Shown: one piece after another, positions 25,268 through 34,494 of the stretch
How positions within the stretch are numbered: position 1 is the stretch's first letter
Layout: each line of letters begins with the position of its first letter
DNA from: CAYPNF01 sp964411985
GTDB taxonomy: Bacteria > Verrucomicrobiota > Verrucomicrobiia > Limisphaerales > J093
Assembly: GCA_964411985.1 (NCBI GenBank)
Contig: CAYPNF010000001.1
Location: forward strand, 1 to 64,000
DNA: 64,000 nucleotides
Direction of reading: 5' to 3'
Notes under the pieces: generated by a model
What the model was told of the DNA's origin: nothing
Database searches by the model: none
The model's input: the letters and a program-made list of their open reading frames with translations, nothing else
Position numbers and translations under genes: made by a program

Positions 25268-25723
25268 CTAGAGCGGGGGGCCGGAGGGAGCGTCAGCCAG
25301 CACAAGTGGATCAGAGCGGAAGGCATCAGCCAGCAAGGCAAAGGGCACCTGCGCCCCCAGCCACAGGGGATCTTTGGAGATCTCCTTCATGGAAAGCCTG
25401 GTGTTATTGCACAGAAGCACTGCGCTTTGGCCTAGCTTGATGAACGCTTCGGATCCGGTGCCAGCCCCCTCGTGGGTAAACTCAAAATCCCCAACCATGT
25501 ACCGGAGAAAGTGCTTGTTCCGCGCCTCTACTTTCAAGGCCGCGGTATCCTGATGGAAACGGGAGATGAAGTCGGCTTCGCGGGGGCCTTCATACCATTC
25601 GAGATAGGTTTTGCCGCGCTCCTCGCGCAGGATGCACAACTCGTCGAACAGAGGCCTCTTGAAGGCCTGGTTCATCGCTTGCCGGCTTTGCCGGATGATC
25701 TGCGTGGCTTGCGTGAGCTTCAT
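25268..25723 (-). CDS. Conserved-looking hypothetical protein
   Basis: Protein of 151 aa from ATG 25723. It has no signal peptide or transmembrane segment. The sequence (TQIIRQSRQAMNQAFKRPLF, then EERGKTYLEWYEGPREADFI and GDFEFTHEGAGTGSEAFIKL) is well-behaved, with normal amino acid use and a mixed alpha/beta look. I recognise no family. It is convergent with the ABC operon (17 bp apart) and lies upstream of the VCBS gene's 3' end on the other side. Confidence 0.6.
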   Translation of the reverse strand: MKLTQATQIIRQSRQAMNQAFKRPLFDELCILREERGKTYLEWYEGPREADFISRFHQDTAALKVEARNKHFLRYMVGDFEFTHEGAGTGSEAFIKLGQSAVLLCNNTRLSMKEISKDPLWLGAQVPFALLADAFRSDPLVLADAPSGPPL

Positions 25724-25830
25724 AGCTGTATCACCGGCGGAGGTTAACCGTTGGAAGGGATCAGGGCAAGCCTCCAATCAGACGGCCCGGGACATGGGGG
25801 GCCCGCTGGATGATCAGTCGCAGTGAGATG

Positions 25831-25851
25831 TCACCCCTCAGCGAGGGGTGA
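25831..25851 (-). terminator. Hairpin downstream of the large VCBS gene
   Basis: TCACCCCTC, loop AGC, GAGGGGTGA: a perfect 9-bp stem beginning 12 bp beyond the stop codon of the minus-strand gene at 25863. There is no T-tract, so it may act as a weak terminator or as 3'-end protection. Confidence 0.5.
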
Positions 25852-25862
25852 CCCACCTTCGA

Positions 25863-28800
25863 TCAAGGTGTCGCCACAACCTTGCCGTCCATCGCCACCG
25901 TAATCTCGCGAGCTTGTCCCGGAATCGGCGACAGGGTTTCTTTTCCGCCGGGCCATCGCACCCAGATCTTGGAGTCACCTGCAGGCTGGGCAAAGACCTG
26001 TACCGCCGCGTTTTGGGACCAATAACCGCTCCCCGCCTGAACTTCCCGCGCCGACCCCACCCGGTCGCCGGAATGAAAGCGAATTCTCGCCCCGACGCCG
26101 GTGAGGTTTCCAGGCGGCCCCACCAGCCGGACCCTCAGCCCTGGTTTCGCTGTCTCGTTGCGGTAAAGCACCGGCACATTGCCGTTCTGGCTCACCACCA
26201 AGTCCAACCGGCCGTCATGGTCGTAGTCGGCTACCGCACAACCTCGCTGTTCTCCGTACACTTTGACACCGCTGCGGTCTCCGGACATCGAGGATAACCC
26301 TCCTTTGCCATCCCCCTTCAGCAGCAAGCCGCGTCCTGCGTCTTGGCGCCATTCATCCCCATTCACCGCAAAGAAATTCTGGCTGAGGAAAACATCCTCC
26401 AAACCGTCACCATCAAAGTCCGCGACGATCACTCCCATAGCGGGAGCCCACTGGGCTTCCCGCGGCAGTGGCTGAGCCTCAAAATGATCCCCTCGCCGTA
26501 GGAATGCCATGGAGGCCAAGGCTGTGGCTTCCACCCTCTTAGCGTGCCGAAGACGCTCGCCGTAAACCTCCTGGAGGGAGGCCTTCCCGTAAGCGTCGTA
26601 GCTGGAAATGGTCTCCTGAACAAAAGGCATCGATTCGAGAATCGTCCGAAGCCCACGCAGCGGCACTTCCTTTCCGGTCGCGGGGTCGAATCCTGCCTCG
26701 ATCAGGTCCACGGAGCCGTTCTCATGCAGATCTCCGTAGTAGAGTCGGCTCGGCTGTTCCGGCGTCGGACGGTATCGGGAATTGAGTCCCCAGTTGCCTG
26801 CGACGATGTCCATGCGCCCGTCTCCATCCAGGTCGCCCGTGGCCACCCCTCCCCACCAGCCGCAGAAGGGCTCGAGCCCCAGCTCCCGAGTCATCTCCTT
26901 CCAACTTGTCCCCGATCGCTTAAAGACTCGAATCGGACCCCACTCACAAGCCAAGACCAACTCCGGATGGCCGTCGTCATCGAGATCGCTGAACACCGCG
27001 CCACTCACCAAACCCAACTTCTCAAACCGTTGGCCGGGCACCAGCCGTTCGTTTTCCTTGATCAAGAGGAGAGAATCCGCGGGTTCCGGATACCGTCCTG
27101 GCACAGTGCGACCGCCCACGAAGAGATCCAGGTCCCCGTCTCCATCCACATCCGCAAAGGCAAGCGGGCCGGCGGTGATGCGCTGCCCGAGTATACTCTC
27201 ACCACTCGCTCCCCGCTGAAGGTCGTGGATCCGTATGCATCCGCCGTTGGTGGTGCCGTCCTGGTAATTGCTCGACCCCGCCAGAATCACCGGACCCGAC
27301 GCGACAATCCCGGTCAGATCACGCCCAACGAGCCGCTCCAAGGCCGTATTGGTGACTTTACGAAAACCACCTTTCCGATCGTTTTCGAGCACCACCAACG
27401 CGCCGCCTTTTCCACTTCCCATCACCCAGTCTTCCCATCCGTCCCCGTTGAAATCGCCCCAAGCCAACCCCGGCCCCAACTGGCTAAGTTTGCGGGGCAG
27501 CAGGGGCTGCCGCACAAAGTCATCAAAGGGTTCATCCACATGCCGCACCCCTTCCAAGTTCAAGGCCACCTCCCGAAACAGCGCCGGAGTGGGTTCAGGT
27601 TTGGAGACCAACTCGAGGGAAGGGGCGGATACCTCCTCGATCTCATACACGGCGTTGGCCGTGACCGGACCGATCCGAGTTCTCTTCCCGCTTCTCCAGG
27701 TAACCTCGACAAAGAGCTGGTTGGTCAGCGTACCCGCAGCAAACGTGCGCACCGCATCGCTCCCGGAAAGGTAGCGGCCACCGCACATGAGCTCTTGCGA
27801 CTGCAGTGCCACTGGGCCTCCCAAGACCTTGATCTTGGCGCCTATCCCTTGGGTATTGGGGGCTTTACCACGCAGGCGAACCGCAATACGAGGAGCCACT
27901 CCGTCGTTCCGATAGAACTCAGCCGGCCCGTTCAGGTTATTAATGACCAAGTCCAGGTCGCCGTCCTGATCCAGGTCCGCGAGGGCAACCCCGTTTCCAA
28001 CGTCGGGATGGTCAAATCCCCAGGCATGGCTGACGTCTTCGAAGGTGAGGTCACCACGGTTCCGGAAGGCCACGTTCGGCAGGACGTAGCGAGGGAACAT
28101 GGTGCGCAAACGCTGCAACTCGGAACTCGACATCTGCTTCTGGCCCTTCATCTCCTCCGCTTTGTTGATGATGTCAGAGTTCATCATCTGCAGTTCGTGC
28201 CCGGTGGTGATCAGCAGGTCCTCATATCCGTCCAGATCCACATCCAGGAAGTTCGGCGACCAGGTCCACTCCGAAGCTTCTACCCCCGCAAATTGGGCAA
28301 TTTCGGCATAGGTGCCATCGCCGCGATTGTAGAGCAGGGTGTTGTGCGAGTACTGGGGGCGGTTGTCGATGACTCCCGGCGGCAGGTTCACCGGCTGAAT
28401 CTCGCCGTTCTCTAACATCCGCTTGGCATGGCTCCGGCTGAGCATGTCCGACACGAAAACCTCGTCGAATCCATCCCGATCGAGATCGGCAAAATCGACT
28501 CCCATGGAGAAGATGCTCGTACAGCGGAGGGCCAGCTTGGGAGCGAGCTGAAAACGCCCGCGGCCATCGTTGAGCCAGATCCGGTCCGGGGATTCGAAGT
28601 CGTTACACACATAGAGGTCAGGCGCGCCGTCTCCATTGAGATCCCGAAACGCAACCGTCAAACCCCAGTCAAAGGGCGGTTCCCGCAAGGGTTTTCCGTT
28701 CTCATCCAGGAAACCCCCGCCGAGAAAAGGCATCAGGGTGAAGTGGCCGTTGCCGTCGTTGAGATAAAGCACGTCGGCTTCCCCGTTTTCCAGGATCTTG

Positions 28801-29591
28801 CCGTTCTTCTCCAACTTGAACCGTCCCACGAGATCGGCTTCGGTAACCGGCCTCCCATTGACCGCCTGCACCACAAACTCACCGTTGACCTCGCTGATCC
28901 GCAATTGGGTGTTGGGCATATCACGCAGCGTGGTAGTGCGGTAGTTCGCCACGTAGAGATCAAGATCCCCGTCCCCATCGATATCGGCCAAGGCCAGCGA
29001 CATCCCGGCTTTCATCAGATTCAGGGGGACCTGCAGTGTCAAGTCCGTGAAATGGCCCTTTCCATCATTCAGAAAAACATGGGTCCCGTTCCCCACAGTG
29101 TTCACAACCAGGTCCAGGTCGCCGTCCCCATCAATATCGGCGAACGAGCAACCGGAAGAGTCCATATTCGTCATGTCCACCCCACTCCGCACGGTCACAT
29201 CCTCAAACCTCCAGTCGCCGAGGTTGCGATAAAGCGCGTTGGGCCGGTCGACGCTGCAAAAATAGAGATCACAACGCCCATCGCCATCCACATCCCCGGC
29301 AGCCACGCCGCATCCATTCAAGTAGATCTGGTTGGTCACGTACCGCTGCTGGGTCACCAGGTTCGTGAACTGAACACCCGTGATTTCAGGGGAGAGGAGA
29401 GTGAAGCCCGTCTTACCTGGCGTACCGGGCTGAACCGCGGCCTGACGGAAACCATTTCCCTGAACCCAATCAAGGCCCCACGCCGCCCAAACCAGGTTCA
29501 GAACCAGACTCCAGAGGAACAAGTGCCACCGCGCCCAAGCGGAAGCAAGGACGAGGGGGCGAAGGGGCACAGGAACCACAACGTTTCGCAT
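25863..29591 (-). CDS. Giant secreted double VCBS/ASPIC (CRTAC1-like) protein
   Basis: Protein of 1242 aa from ATG 29591; the N-terminus contains a hydrophobic export signal (LFLWSLVLNLVWAAWG). The first half has VCBS/FG-GAP blades (DVDGDGRCDLYF, DIDGDGDLDLVVN, DIDGDGDLDLYVAN and others) and ends in an ASPIC/UnbV domain near 590-670 (VRLRGKAPNTQGIGAKIKVL). The second half repeats the design: blades again (DFNGDGWEDWVMG, DVDGDGDLDLFVGG, DYDHDGRLDLVVSQN) and a second ASPIC/UnbV at the very C-terminus (VRLVGPPGNLTGVGARIRFH). It appears to be an ancient internal duplication of a whole CRTAC1-like module. It is divergent from the sulfatase gene (66 bp between starts), so both may be co-regulated. 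Its ligand is unknown. Confidence 0.9.
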   Translation of the reverse strand: MRNVVVPVPLRPLVLASAWARWHLFLWSLVLNLVWAAWGLDWVQGNGFRQAAVQPGTPGKTGFTLLSPEITGVQFTNLVTQQRYVTNQIYLNGCGVAAGDVDGDGRCDLYFCSVDRPNALYRNLGDWRFEDVTVRSGVDMTNMDSSGCSFADIDGDGDLDLVVNTVGNGTHVFLNDGKGHFTDLTLQVPLNLMKAGMSLALADIDGDGDLDLYVANYRTTTLRDMPNTQLRISEVNGEFVVQAVNGRPVTEADLVGRFKLEKNGKILENGEADVLYLNDGNGHFTLMPFLGGGFLDENGKPLREPPFDWGLTVAFRDLNGDGAPDLYVCNDFESPDRIWLNDGRGRFQLAPKLALRCTSIFSMGVDFADLDRDGFDEVFVSDMLSRSHAKRMLENGEIQPVNLPPGVIDNRPQYSHNTLLYNRGDGTYAEIAQFAGVEASEWTWSPNFLDVDLDGYEDLLITTGHELQMMNSDIINKAEEMKGQKQMSSSELQRLRTMFPRYVLPNVAFRNRGDLTFEDVSHAWGFDHPDVGNGVALADLDQDGDLDLVINNLNGPAEFYRNDGVAPRIAVRLRGKAPNTQGIGAKIKVLGGPVALQSQELMCGGRYLSGSDAVRTFAAGTLTNQLFVEVTWRSGKRTRIGPVTANAVYEIEEVSAPSLELVSKPEPTPALFREVALNLEGVRHVDEPFDDFVRQPLLPRKLSQLGPGLAWGDFNGDGWEDWVMGSGKGGALVVLENDRKGGFRKVTNTALERLVGRDLTGIVASGPVILAGSSNYQDGTTNGGCIRIHDLQRGASGESILGQRITAGPLAFADVDGDGDLDLFVGGRTVPGRYPEPADSLLLIKENERLVPGQRFEKLGLVSGAVFSDLDDDGHPELVLACEWGPIRVFKRSGTSWKEMTRELGLEPFCGWWGGVATGDLDGDGRMDIVAGNWGLNSRYRPTPEQPSRLYYGDLHENGSVDLIEAGFDPATGKEVPLRGLRTILESMPFVQETISSYDAYGKASLQEVYGERLRHAKRVEATALASMAFLRRGDHFEAQPLPREAQWAPAMGVIVADFDGDGLEDVFLSQNFFAVNGDEWRQDAGRGLLLKGDGKGGLSSMSGDRSGVKVYGEQRGCAVADYDHDGRLDLVVSQNGNVPVLYRNETAKPGLRVRLVGPPGNLTGVGARIRFHSGDRVGSAREVQAGSGYWSQNAAVQVFAQPAGDSKIWVRWPGGKETLSPIPGQAREITVAMDGKVVATP

Positions 29592-29657
29592 TCGATTCCT
29601 ATCCAGACGAGGATATTCCCGCTTGGAGGTCAAGCCTCAATCCGCTAGTCTCCCTCC

Positions 29658-31118
29658 ATGCGAACCCTGCTGAGCATCGTCCTCACTTCTCTGCTGGTCG
29701 GCATTTGCGGCCACGGCGCCAGTCGCACCCCCCCCTCCCCCAACGTGGTTATCATCTTCACCGACGACCAGGGCTATGCGGACGTGGGCGTGTTCGGGGC
29801 GAAAGGTTTCAAGACGCCCAATTTGGATCGACTAGCTTCGCAAGGCCGCATCTTTCGGAACTTTCACGTCGCCCAACCGGTGTGCTCCGCCTCCCGCTGC
29901 GCGCTCCTCACCGGATGTTACCCCAATCGACTTGGAATTCACGGTGCCTTGGGCCCCAACTCTAGCGTCGGCATCAGTGACCAGGAAATGACCTTGGCGG
30001 AACTGCTCAAGCAGAAGGGATACGCCACCGGCATGTTTGGCAAATGGCATTTGGGCGACTCCCCCAAGTTCCTGCCGAACCAGCACGGTTTCGACCGCTA
30101 TTTTGGGCTGCCCTACTCCAACGACATGTGGCCGCTTCACCCGGATTTCGTCAACCTGGCCCCGAATTCGGAGCGTCGCAAGGCGAACTATCCTGATCTG
30201 CCGCTCTGGGAGGACGATCACGTCCTGATTCCCAATGTTGGACATGCGGAACAGGAACAACTAACCACTTGGTACACCGAGCGGGCCGTCCAATTCATCG
30301 AGACCAACCAGAAGAAACCCTTCTTCCTCTACGTGGCTCACAACATGCCGCACGTACCACTGCATGTGAGCGACAAATTCCGCGGAAAAACCTCTCGAGG
30401 TCTTTACGGCGACGTGATTGCGGAGATCGACTGGTCGGTCGGAAGAATCATGGACGCGCTCAAGCGGTGTGGGGTGGAGAAGCAAACCCTGGTTATTTTC
30501 ACTTCCGACAACGGACCCTGGCTCAGCTACGGCACTCATTCCGGCTCGGCAGATCCCTTGCGCGAGGGCAAAGGAACCTGCTGGGAGGGAGGCACACGTG
30601 TCCCGTGCATCATGCGCTGGCCAAAACAGATCCCAGCCGGAACCGAATCCCAGGACATGCTCATGACGATTGATCTGTTTCCCACGGTCGCCCGGCTGAC
30701 GGGGGCACCTCTACCGAAGCATCCCATCGACGGTCTGGACGTCTGGCCGCTGATCAGTGGTCGGAAAGGCGCGGTCAACCCGCACCCGGCTTACTGGTAC
30801 TATTTCGAGAATAACCAACTCCAGTCAGTGGTCAGCGGCGATGGTCGCTGGAAGCTGATGCTCCAACACAAATACCGCACTCTCAAAGGGCGCACCGGCC
30901 GGACCGATGGCATGCCCATTGCGTACGAACAGCAGGCGCTGTCAGCTCCTGAGCTCTATGACCTTAAGTTGGATCCATTTGAAACCCGAAACCTGGCCCA
31001 GGAGCACCCGGAGCGCGTACAGTCGCTCGAAGCCGAAGCCGAGAAAGCGCGTGGCGAGCTAGGCGATAGCCTGACCAAACGCACCGGAACGGGCGTTCGC
31101 CCATCTGGAAGGCTCTAA
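29658..31118 (+). CDS. Secreted arylsulfatase-family protein
   Basis: Protein of 486 aa with signal peptide (MRTLLSIVLTSLLVGICGHG). Type I sulfatase features: metal-binding FTDDQGYADVG; the formylglycine site CSASR (near residue 78, within VCSASRCALLTG), where Ala replaces the usual Pro of C-x-P-x-R; GKWHLGD; and FTSDNGPW. The Cys is expected to be converted to formylglycine by FGE or anSME encoded elsewhere. It most likely removes sulfate from polysaccharides in the periplasm, a hallmark of Verrucomicrobia. The head-to-head arrangement with the VCBS protein suggests a shared control region. Confidence 0.93.
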   Translation: MRTLLSIVLTSLLVGICGHGASRTPPSPNVVIIFTDDQGYADVGVFGAKGFKTPNLDRLASQGRIFRNFHVAQPVCSASRCALLTGCYPNRLGIHGALGPNSSVGISDQEMTLAELLKQKGYATGMFGKWHLGDSPKFLPNQHGFDRYFGLPYSNDMWPLHPDFVNLAPNSERRKANYPDLPLWEDDHVLIPNVGHAEQEQLTTWYTERAVQFIETNQKKPFFLYVAHNMPHVPLHVSDKFRGKTSRGLYGDVIAEIDWSVGRIMDALKRCGVEKQTLVIFTSDNGPWLSYGTHSGSADPLREGKGTCWEGGTRVPCIMRWPKQIPAGTESQDMLMTIDLFPTVARLTGAPLPKHPIDGLDVWPLISGRKGAVNPHPAYWYYFENNQLQSVVSGDGRWKLMLQHKYRTLKGRTGRTDGMPIAYEQQALSAPELYDLKLDPFETRNLAQEHPERVQSLEAEAEKARGELGDSLTKRTGTGVRPSGRL

Positions 31119-31125
31119 TCCAGAA

Positions 31126-32172
31126 TCACCTTCTAGCGGCGCTGTTGGTGAAGCCTATCTGGCGCAGCACGTCGTTAAGATCTAAGGTCTGCAGGTTGAT
31201 GGAATTCGGACTGCCCATCGGGACCATGATAATTCGTTTGTTCTTGAGGTTCTCGGCAATCTTCATTTTCACCTGGGCCAGGCCACCCTCATTCATCATA
31301 GCCTCTCGCATCTTCTTGATGCCGGTTGCTTCGGCCTCACCCTCTTTGATGGTGGCAGCGGCGAGATTCGTCTGCTGCTGATAATAGGCATCGGCAGTCA
31401 GAACTGCTTCCTGGTACTTTCCGTCCGCTTGAGCGATGCGTTCGTTCACCATCCCCTGGGCATCCTGAAGAAGCTTCTTGTTCAATTCCATAGTAGCCAA
31501 CCGCTCCGACTCGATGGATTTGGTGCGGGCATCGGCAACCTTCTTGTCAGTGATGATTTTGGTGTACTCCGGTTTGAAACGGTAATCCATCAACGCTACG
31601 CTCTCCACGATGAGGCCATATTCCTTCAGAATCTCCTGGAGACCCTTTTGTGCGTTTTCGGCAGCAATATTGCGGTTGCTGGCATGATAGAACTCCTCCG
31701 TACTGAATCCGCCAAAGAAATCCCGTGGCTTGCTGCGTGCCACGGTCCGGAACACTTTCTCCTTGAGCTCCAGCATATCCCCGGCCACGAATTCCCGTAT
31801 GTAAGGTGCCCGGGTTGGATCGATCCGGTAGGAGAAGATCACATCGATCCGAATATCGTTTCCGTCTTTGGTCTTGAACGGAATGTCGTCCACGCCGTGC
31901 TCGCTGCCCTTAACACCCGCAGCCGTCATTTCCACCACCTGAAGACGGGTATCGAACACACTCCAGTCGTTGAACACCGGAAGGAAGAAGTACGTTGCCC
32001 CGGGCTGATAGGCCCGGTCTTCAATTCCTGCCTTGCTGAAGAGACTCCACTTTACCGTGCGCACCCCGACCTCGGTCGTTCCCGTGGTGTGGACCGAGTC
32101 AATCGCGAGCCAGATCAGCAGAACGACCACCACCGCTAGTTTGCCCCAGTTGAGAAGCAGTTTGAGATTCAT
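31126..32172 (-). CDS. SPFH/band 7 membrane protein (HflC-like)
   Basis: Protein of 348 aa. An N-terminal signal anchor (LAVVVVLLIWLAIDSV) is followed by the SPFH domain (about 30-230: TTEVGVRTVKWSLFSKAGIE, FFLPVFNDWSVFDTRLQVVE, EYGLIVESVALMDYRFKPEY) and a coiled-coil-rich region with AQGMVNERIAQADGKYQEAV. The C-terminal KMKIAENLKNKRIIMVPMGS is a feature shared with the upstream gene's product. HflC-like proteins form ring complexes with a partner around the FtsH protease or scaffold membrane microdomains. It is the third gene of a minus-strand operon and lies 13 bp after the HflK-like gene. Confidence 0.88.
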   Translation of the reverse strand: MNLKLLLNWGKLAVVVVLLIWLAIDSVHTTGTTEVGVRTVKWSLFSKAGIEDRAYQPGATYFFLPVFNDWSVFDTRLQVVEMTAAGVKGSEHGVDDIPFKTKDGNDIRIDVIFSYRIDPTRAPYIREFVAGDMLELKEKVFRTVARSKPRDFFGGFSTEEFYHASNRNIAAENAQKGLQEILKEYGLIVESVALMDYRFKPEYTKIITDKKVADARTKSIESERLATMELNKKLLQDAQGMVNERIAQADGKYQEAVLTADAYYQQQTNLAAATIKEGEAEATGIKKMREAMMNEGGLAQVKMKIAENLKNKRIIMVPMGSPNSINLQTLDLNDVLRQIGFTNSAARR

Positions 32173-32184
32173 AACGTTGTCGGG

Positions 32185-33342
32185 TTACTTGGTGTTGGGT
32201 TGGTTGGTGACGCCGATGGCGAACAGGCGCATCAAGCTCTCCACGTTCAGCGGGTTAAACGAATTCTCTCCGCCCACCGGCACCAGAATCGTGTCCAGGC
32301 CGGTCAGGTTTTCGGCCATCTTCATTCCCACCAGCATTTCCGAGCCGGGACCGCGATAGGATTCGTTGACCAACTCCGCCTTCTTCGCCTCCGCCACTTT
32401 CCGGATCATGTCGCCTTCCGCCTTCCTGCTTCGCTCGTAAAGATCCCGTTCCGATTCGCGCCGGGTCTGGAATGCCGTACCCTTCTGGATTGCCACGCTC
32501 TTCGCGGCGAGGCCTTCGTTCAGAACCTTCTTGAGTTGGGCCTCCGCTTCCGCTTGGGCGGTCAGGGAGATGTTGAGCAGCTTGGTCTGCTTCTGCATGT
32601 TGTTCTCCTCCACCCGCGCCGCCACATCCGGATGCAAGTGCGGATAGCGCGCCAGAACATGGTCCACCTTGAGCCCCATTTCCGCCAGTCTTTCGTTCAT
32701 CAAATCACGCGCCCCCAGCAACCTCGCCGCGCGGATCTTGGGATCAAAGAAGTCCTCAGGCTGAAGTTCTCCCAACCTCACCTTGAGGGCGGCCTCCGCC
32801 ACGGGCAGGATTCCGTTGTCCTCATAAAGCTTGCCTGCCCCGATGCGGTTGATCAGTTTGAAGGGGTCGACGATGCGGTAAAGAATGGCGGTATCCAGGT
32901 TCACGTAGAAACCGTCGGAGGTCTGGATATGAGCCGCCTTGACCATCCGGGTAAAACGTTCGTCCTTGGCCGTGATCTCTTCCGTGACTTTCTCCGCAGA
33001 ATTGGGACTGTCGCGCATGGTCAGAACCTGGATGGTCTTGGGAAAGAGGTGGACACGCTCCAGGGTGGGAAACTGGTGGTGGATGCCAGTGCCATAGATC
33101 TTCTCCTGGGTCCCCACCTTGCCCAGAATCCCCAGCGGAGAGTAGAAGACCTGTTTGACCCCAAACTCGCCTGGGCGAACGTAGACGGTGCACGTCATAT
33201 AGAACAGGATCAGACCCAGGAGTGTCGCAGTCACCAACAAGCTGAGCCTGTTCCCCTTCAGCAATTCCAAGATGCCGCCCCCGAAGGAGTCAGCTGGCCT
33301 GGCATCACGCATGTTCCAATCGTCTTTAGGAATTCTTGCCAT
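32185..33342 (-). CDS. SPFH/band 7 membrane protein (HflK-like)
   Basis: Protein of 385 aa. A cytoplasmic N-terminus is followed by one transmembrane helix (LSLLVTATLLGLILFYMTCT) and the SPFH domain (about 55-260: VYVRPGEFGVKQVFYSPLGI, HQFPTLERVHLFPKTIQVLT, DTAILYRIVDPFKLINRIGA). Coiled coil follows (QTKLLNISLTAQAEAEAQLK), then MKMAENLTGLDTILVPVGGE. The longer N-terminus and first position in the pair suggest the HflK role. It starts 5 bp after the stop of the 311-aa gene, so the three genes are almost certainly co-transcribed. Confidence 0.88.
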   Translation of the reverse strand: MARIPKDDWNMRDARPADSFGGGILELLKGNRLSLLVTATLLGLILFYMTCTVYVRPGEFGVKQVFYSPLGILGKVGTQEKIYGTGIHHQFPTLERVHLFPKTIQVLTMRDSPNSAEKVTEEITAKDERFTRMVKAAHIQTSDGFYVNLDTAILYRIVDPFKLINRIGAGKLYEDNGILPVAEAALKVRLGELQPEDFFDPKIRAARLLGARDLMNERLAEMGLKVDHVLARYPHLHPDVAARVEENNMQKQTKLLNISLTAQAEAEAQLKKVLNEGLAAKSVAIQKGTAFQTRRESERDLYERSRKAEGDMIRKVAEAKKAELVNESYRGPGSEMLVGMKMAENLTGLDTILVPVGGENSFNPLNVESLMRLFAIGVTNQPNTK

Positions 33343-33347
33343 AGTAG

Positions 33348-34283
33348 TTAGTTTTCCAGGTTATCAGGTGATTTCGTCTTCAGATGCCGCATCACGTAGC
33401 CCCCTCGGTCAGCAAGGACGAAGGCCTTGTGCGCGAGCAGAAAAAGGTCGTTGAAGCGTTGCGTCCTCGCTTCGGGGGAATACACCCCTCGGGCGTGCAG
33501 TTGGAGGAAGCTGCCAAACCTCGGCACCCCCAGTTCCTCGAGCTCCTGCTCCGTAGTCGGGTCCGCCTTCCTCACCCGCTCATAGTCCCGCCAAAACTCC
33601 GCCGGTGAAGAGTAAACCGACAGCAACTCCTGCAACTCCGCATTCAGCAATTCTCCTCCGCTGTACTGTCGAAAGGTATCGTAGCGCCGCGCAATCTCGT
33701 GCTTGGCATCGATTTCCCGAATGCTGTTCAGGAGCGACTCCCTCGCCGACTTCAGCGCACGGCGATCGCGATAGGTGACCAGGTAGTACAGGCCCAGGCC
33801 GAGGAATCCCTCCAAGACCGCGCTCGGAATCAGTATCTGCGGCCTGAGGGATCGCCCTTTCGAGGCGATCAGTTCCACGAACTCACAAACCGCGATGGTG
33901 ATGAGGCAGTATCGCAGCCAGGTGCGATTCTCCCGCCTTTGCTCCTGTTTCTCCAGGATTCTGCCTCGAATCGAGCAGTAACGGTCATACAGCGGCAGCA
34001 CCTCTTTACGCACAATAAGCTTAAGATGCTGGTAATAAGGAGGATCCACCCAGAGCATCTCCAGTTCATCCCGCTTGGCCAAGGTGCTGAAGTAGTCGTC
34101 AACAAACTCTTCCCGATCCTGAACCAGGCTGTTTTCCAGCTTGGAGAAAAGGTCGGCGCTGACTCCCAGCAGGCTGCGCTCCGCATCCGGACCCTGCGCC
34201 AGCCTCGGAGTATCCGCTTCCGTCGCTGGCAGAGAATCCGACGTTGGCATTGCCTGTTTCCGCTGAATGCCCAAGGTCGTCAT
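33348..34283 (-). CDS. Membrane protein of the SPFH operon, function unknown
   Basis: Protein of 311 aa from ATG 34283, with ATG 34253 as an alternative. The N-terminal ~115 residues are soluble and acidic (LFSKLENSLVQDREEFVDDY). A hydrophobic pair follows (WLRYCLITIAVCEFVELIAS and ILIPSAVLEGFLGLGLYYLV), likely two transmembrane helices. The C-terminal half is helical and charged (SARESLLNSIREIDAKHEIA, then LQELLSVYSSPAEFWRDYER). I do not recognise the family. First place in a tight operon with HflK/HflC-like genes suggests a partner or regulator of the SPFH complex. Confidence 0.8.
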   Translation of the reverse strand: MTTLGIQRKQAMPTSDSLPATEADTPRLAQGPDAERSLLGVSADLFSKLENSLVQDREEFVDDYFSTLAKRDELEMLWVDPPYYQHLKLIVRKEVLPLYDRYCSIRGRILEKQEQRRENRTWLRYCLITIAVCEFVELIASKGRSLRPQILIPSAVLEGFLGLGLYYLVTYRDRRALKSARESLLNSIREIDAKHEIARRYDTFRQYSGGELLNAELQELLSVYSSPAEFWRDYERVRKADPTTEQELEELGVPRFGSFLQLHARGVYSPEARTQRFNDLFLLAHKAFVLADRGGYVMRHLKTKSPDNLEN

Positions 34284-34494
34284 TCGCCAATAACGTATCA
34301 GCTAACGGTCGGTTAGGCACTTACAATCGCCGGGGAAGAGTGGAAGAACGAGCAGGTCCAGTGCTCCTTGCAGCAGATGAGGTATTTCCTTCAGCTTGAA
34401 AGCGTTTCCTGAACATTCGACGGGAACAAGTGCAAACCTAACACCCCTGTCGGATCGTCAGGGGAGTGTCGATCCGGGACCAATTCGAGCATTC

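Noticed and set aside
26544..28415. Long plus-strand open frame (623 codons) opposite the large VCBS gene
   Set aside because: It is the shadow of the repetitive VCBS coding region; composition is not protein-like and no domain is visible. The same holds for 28428-29648 and 5077-6264.
32200..33351. Plus-strand frame opposite the HflK-like gene
   Set aside because: Shadow of a well-supported SPFH gene in a GC-rich sequence.
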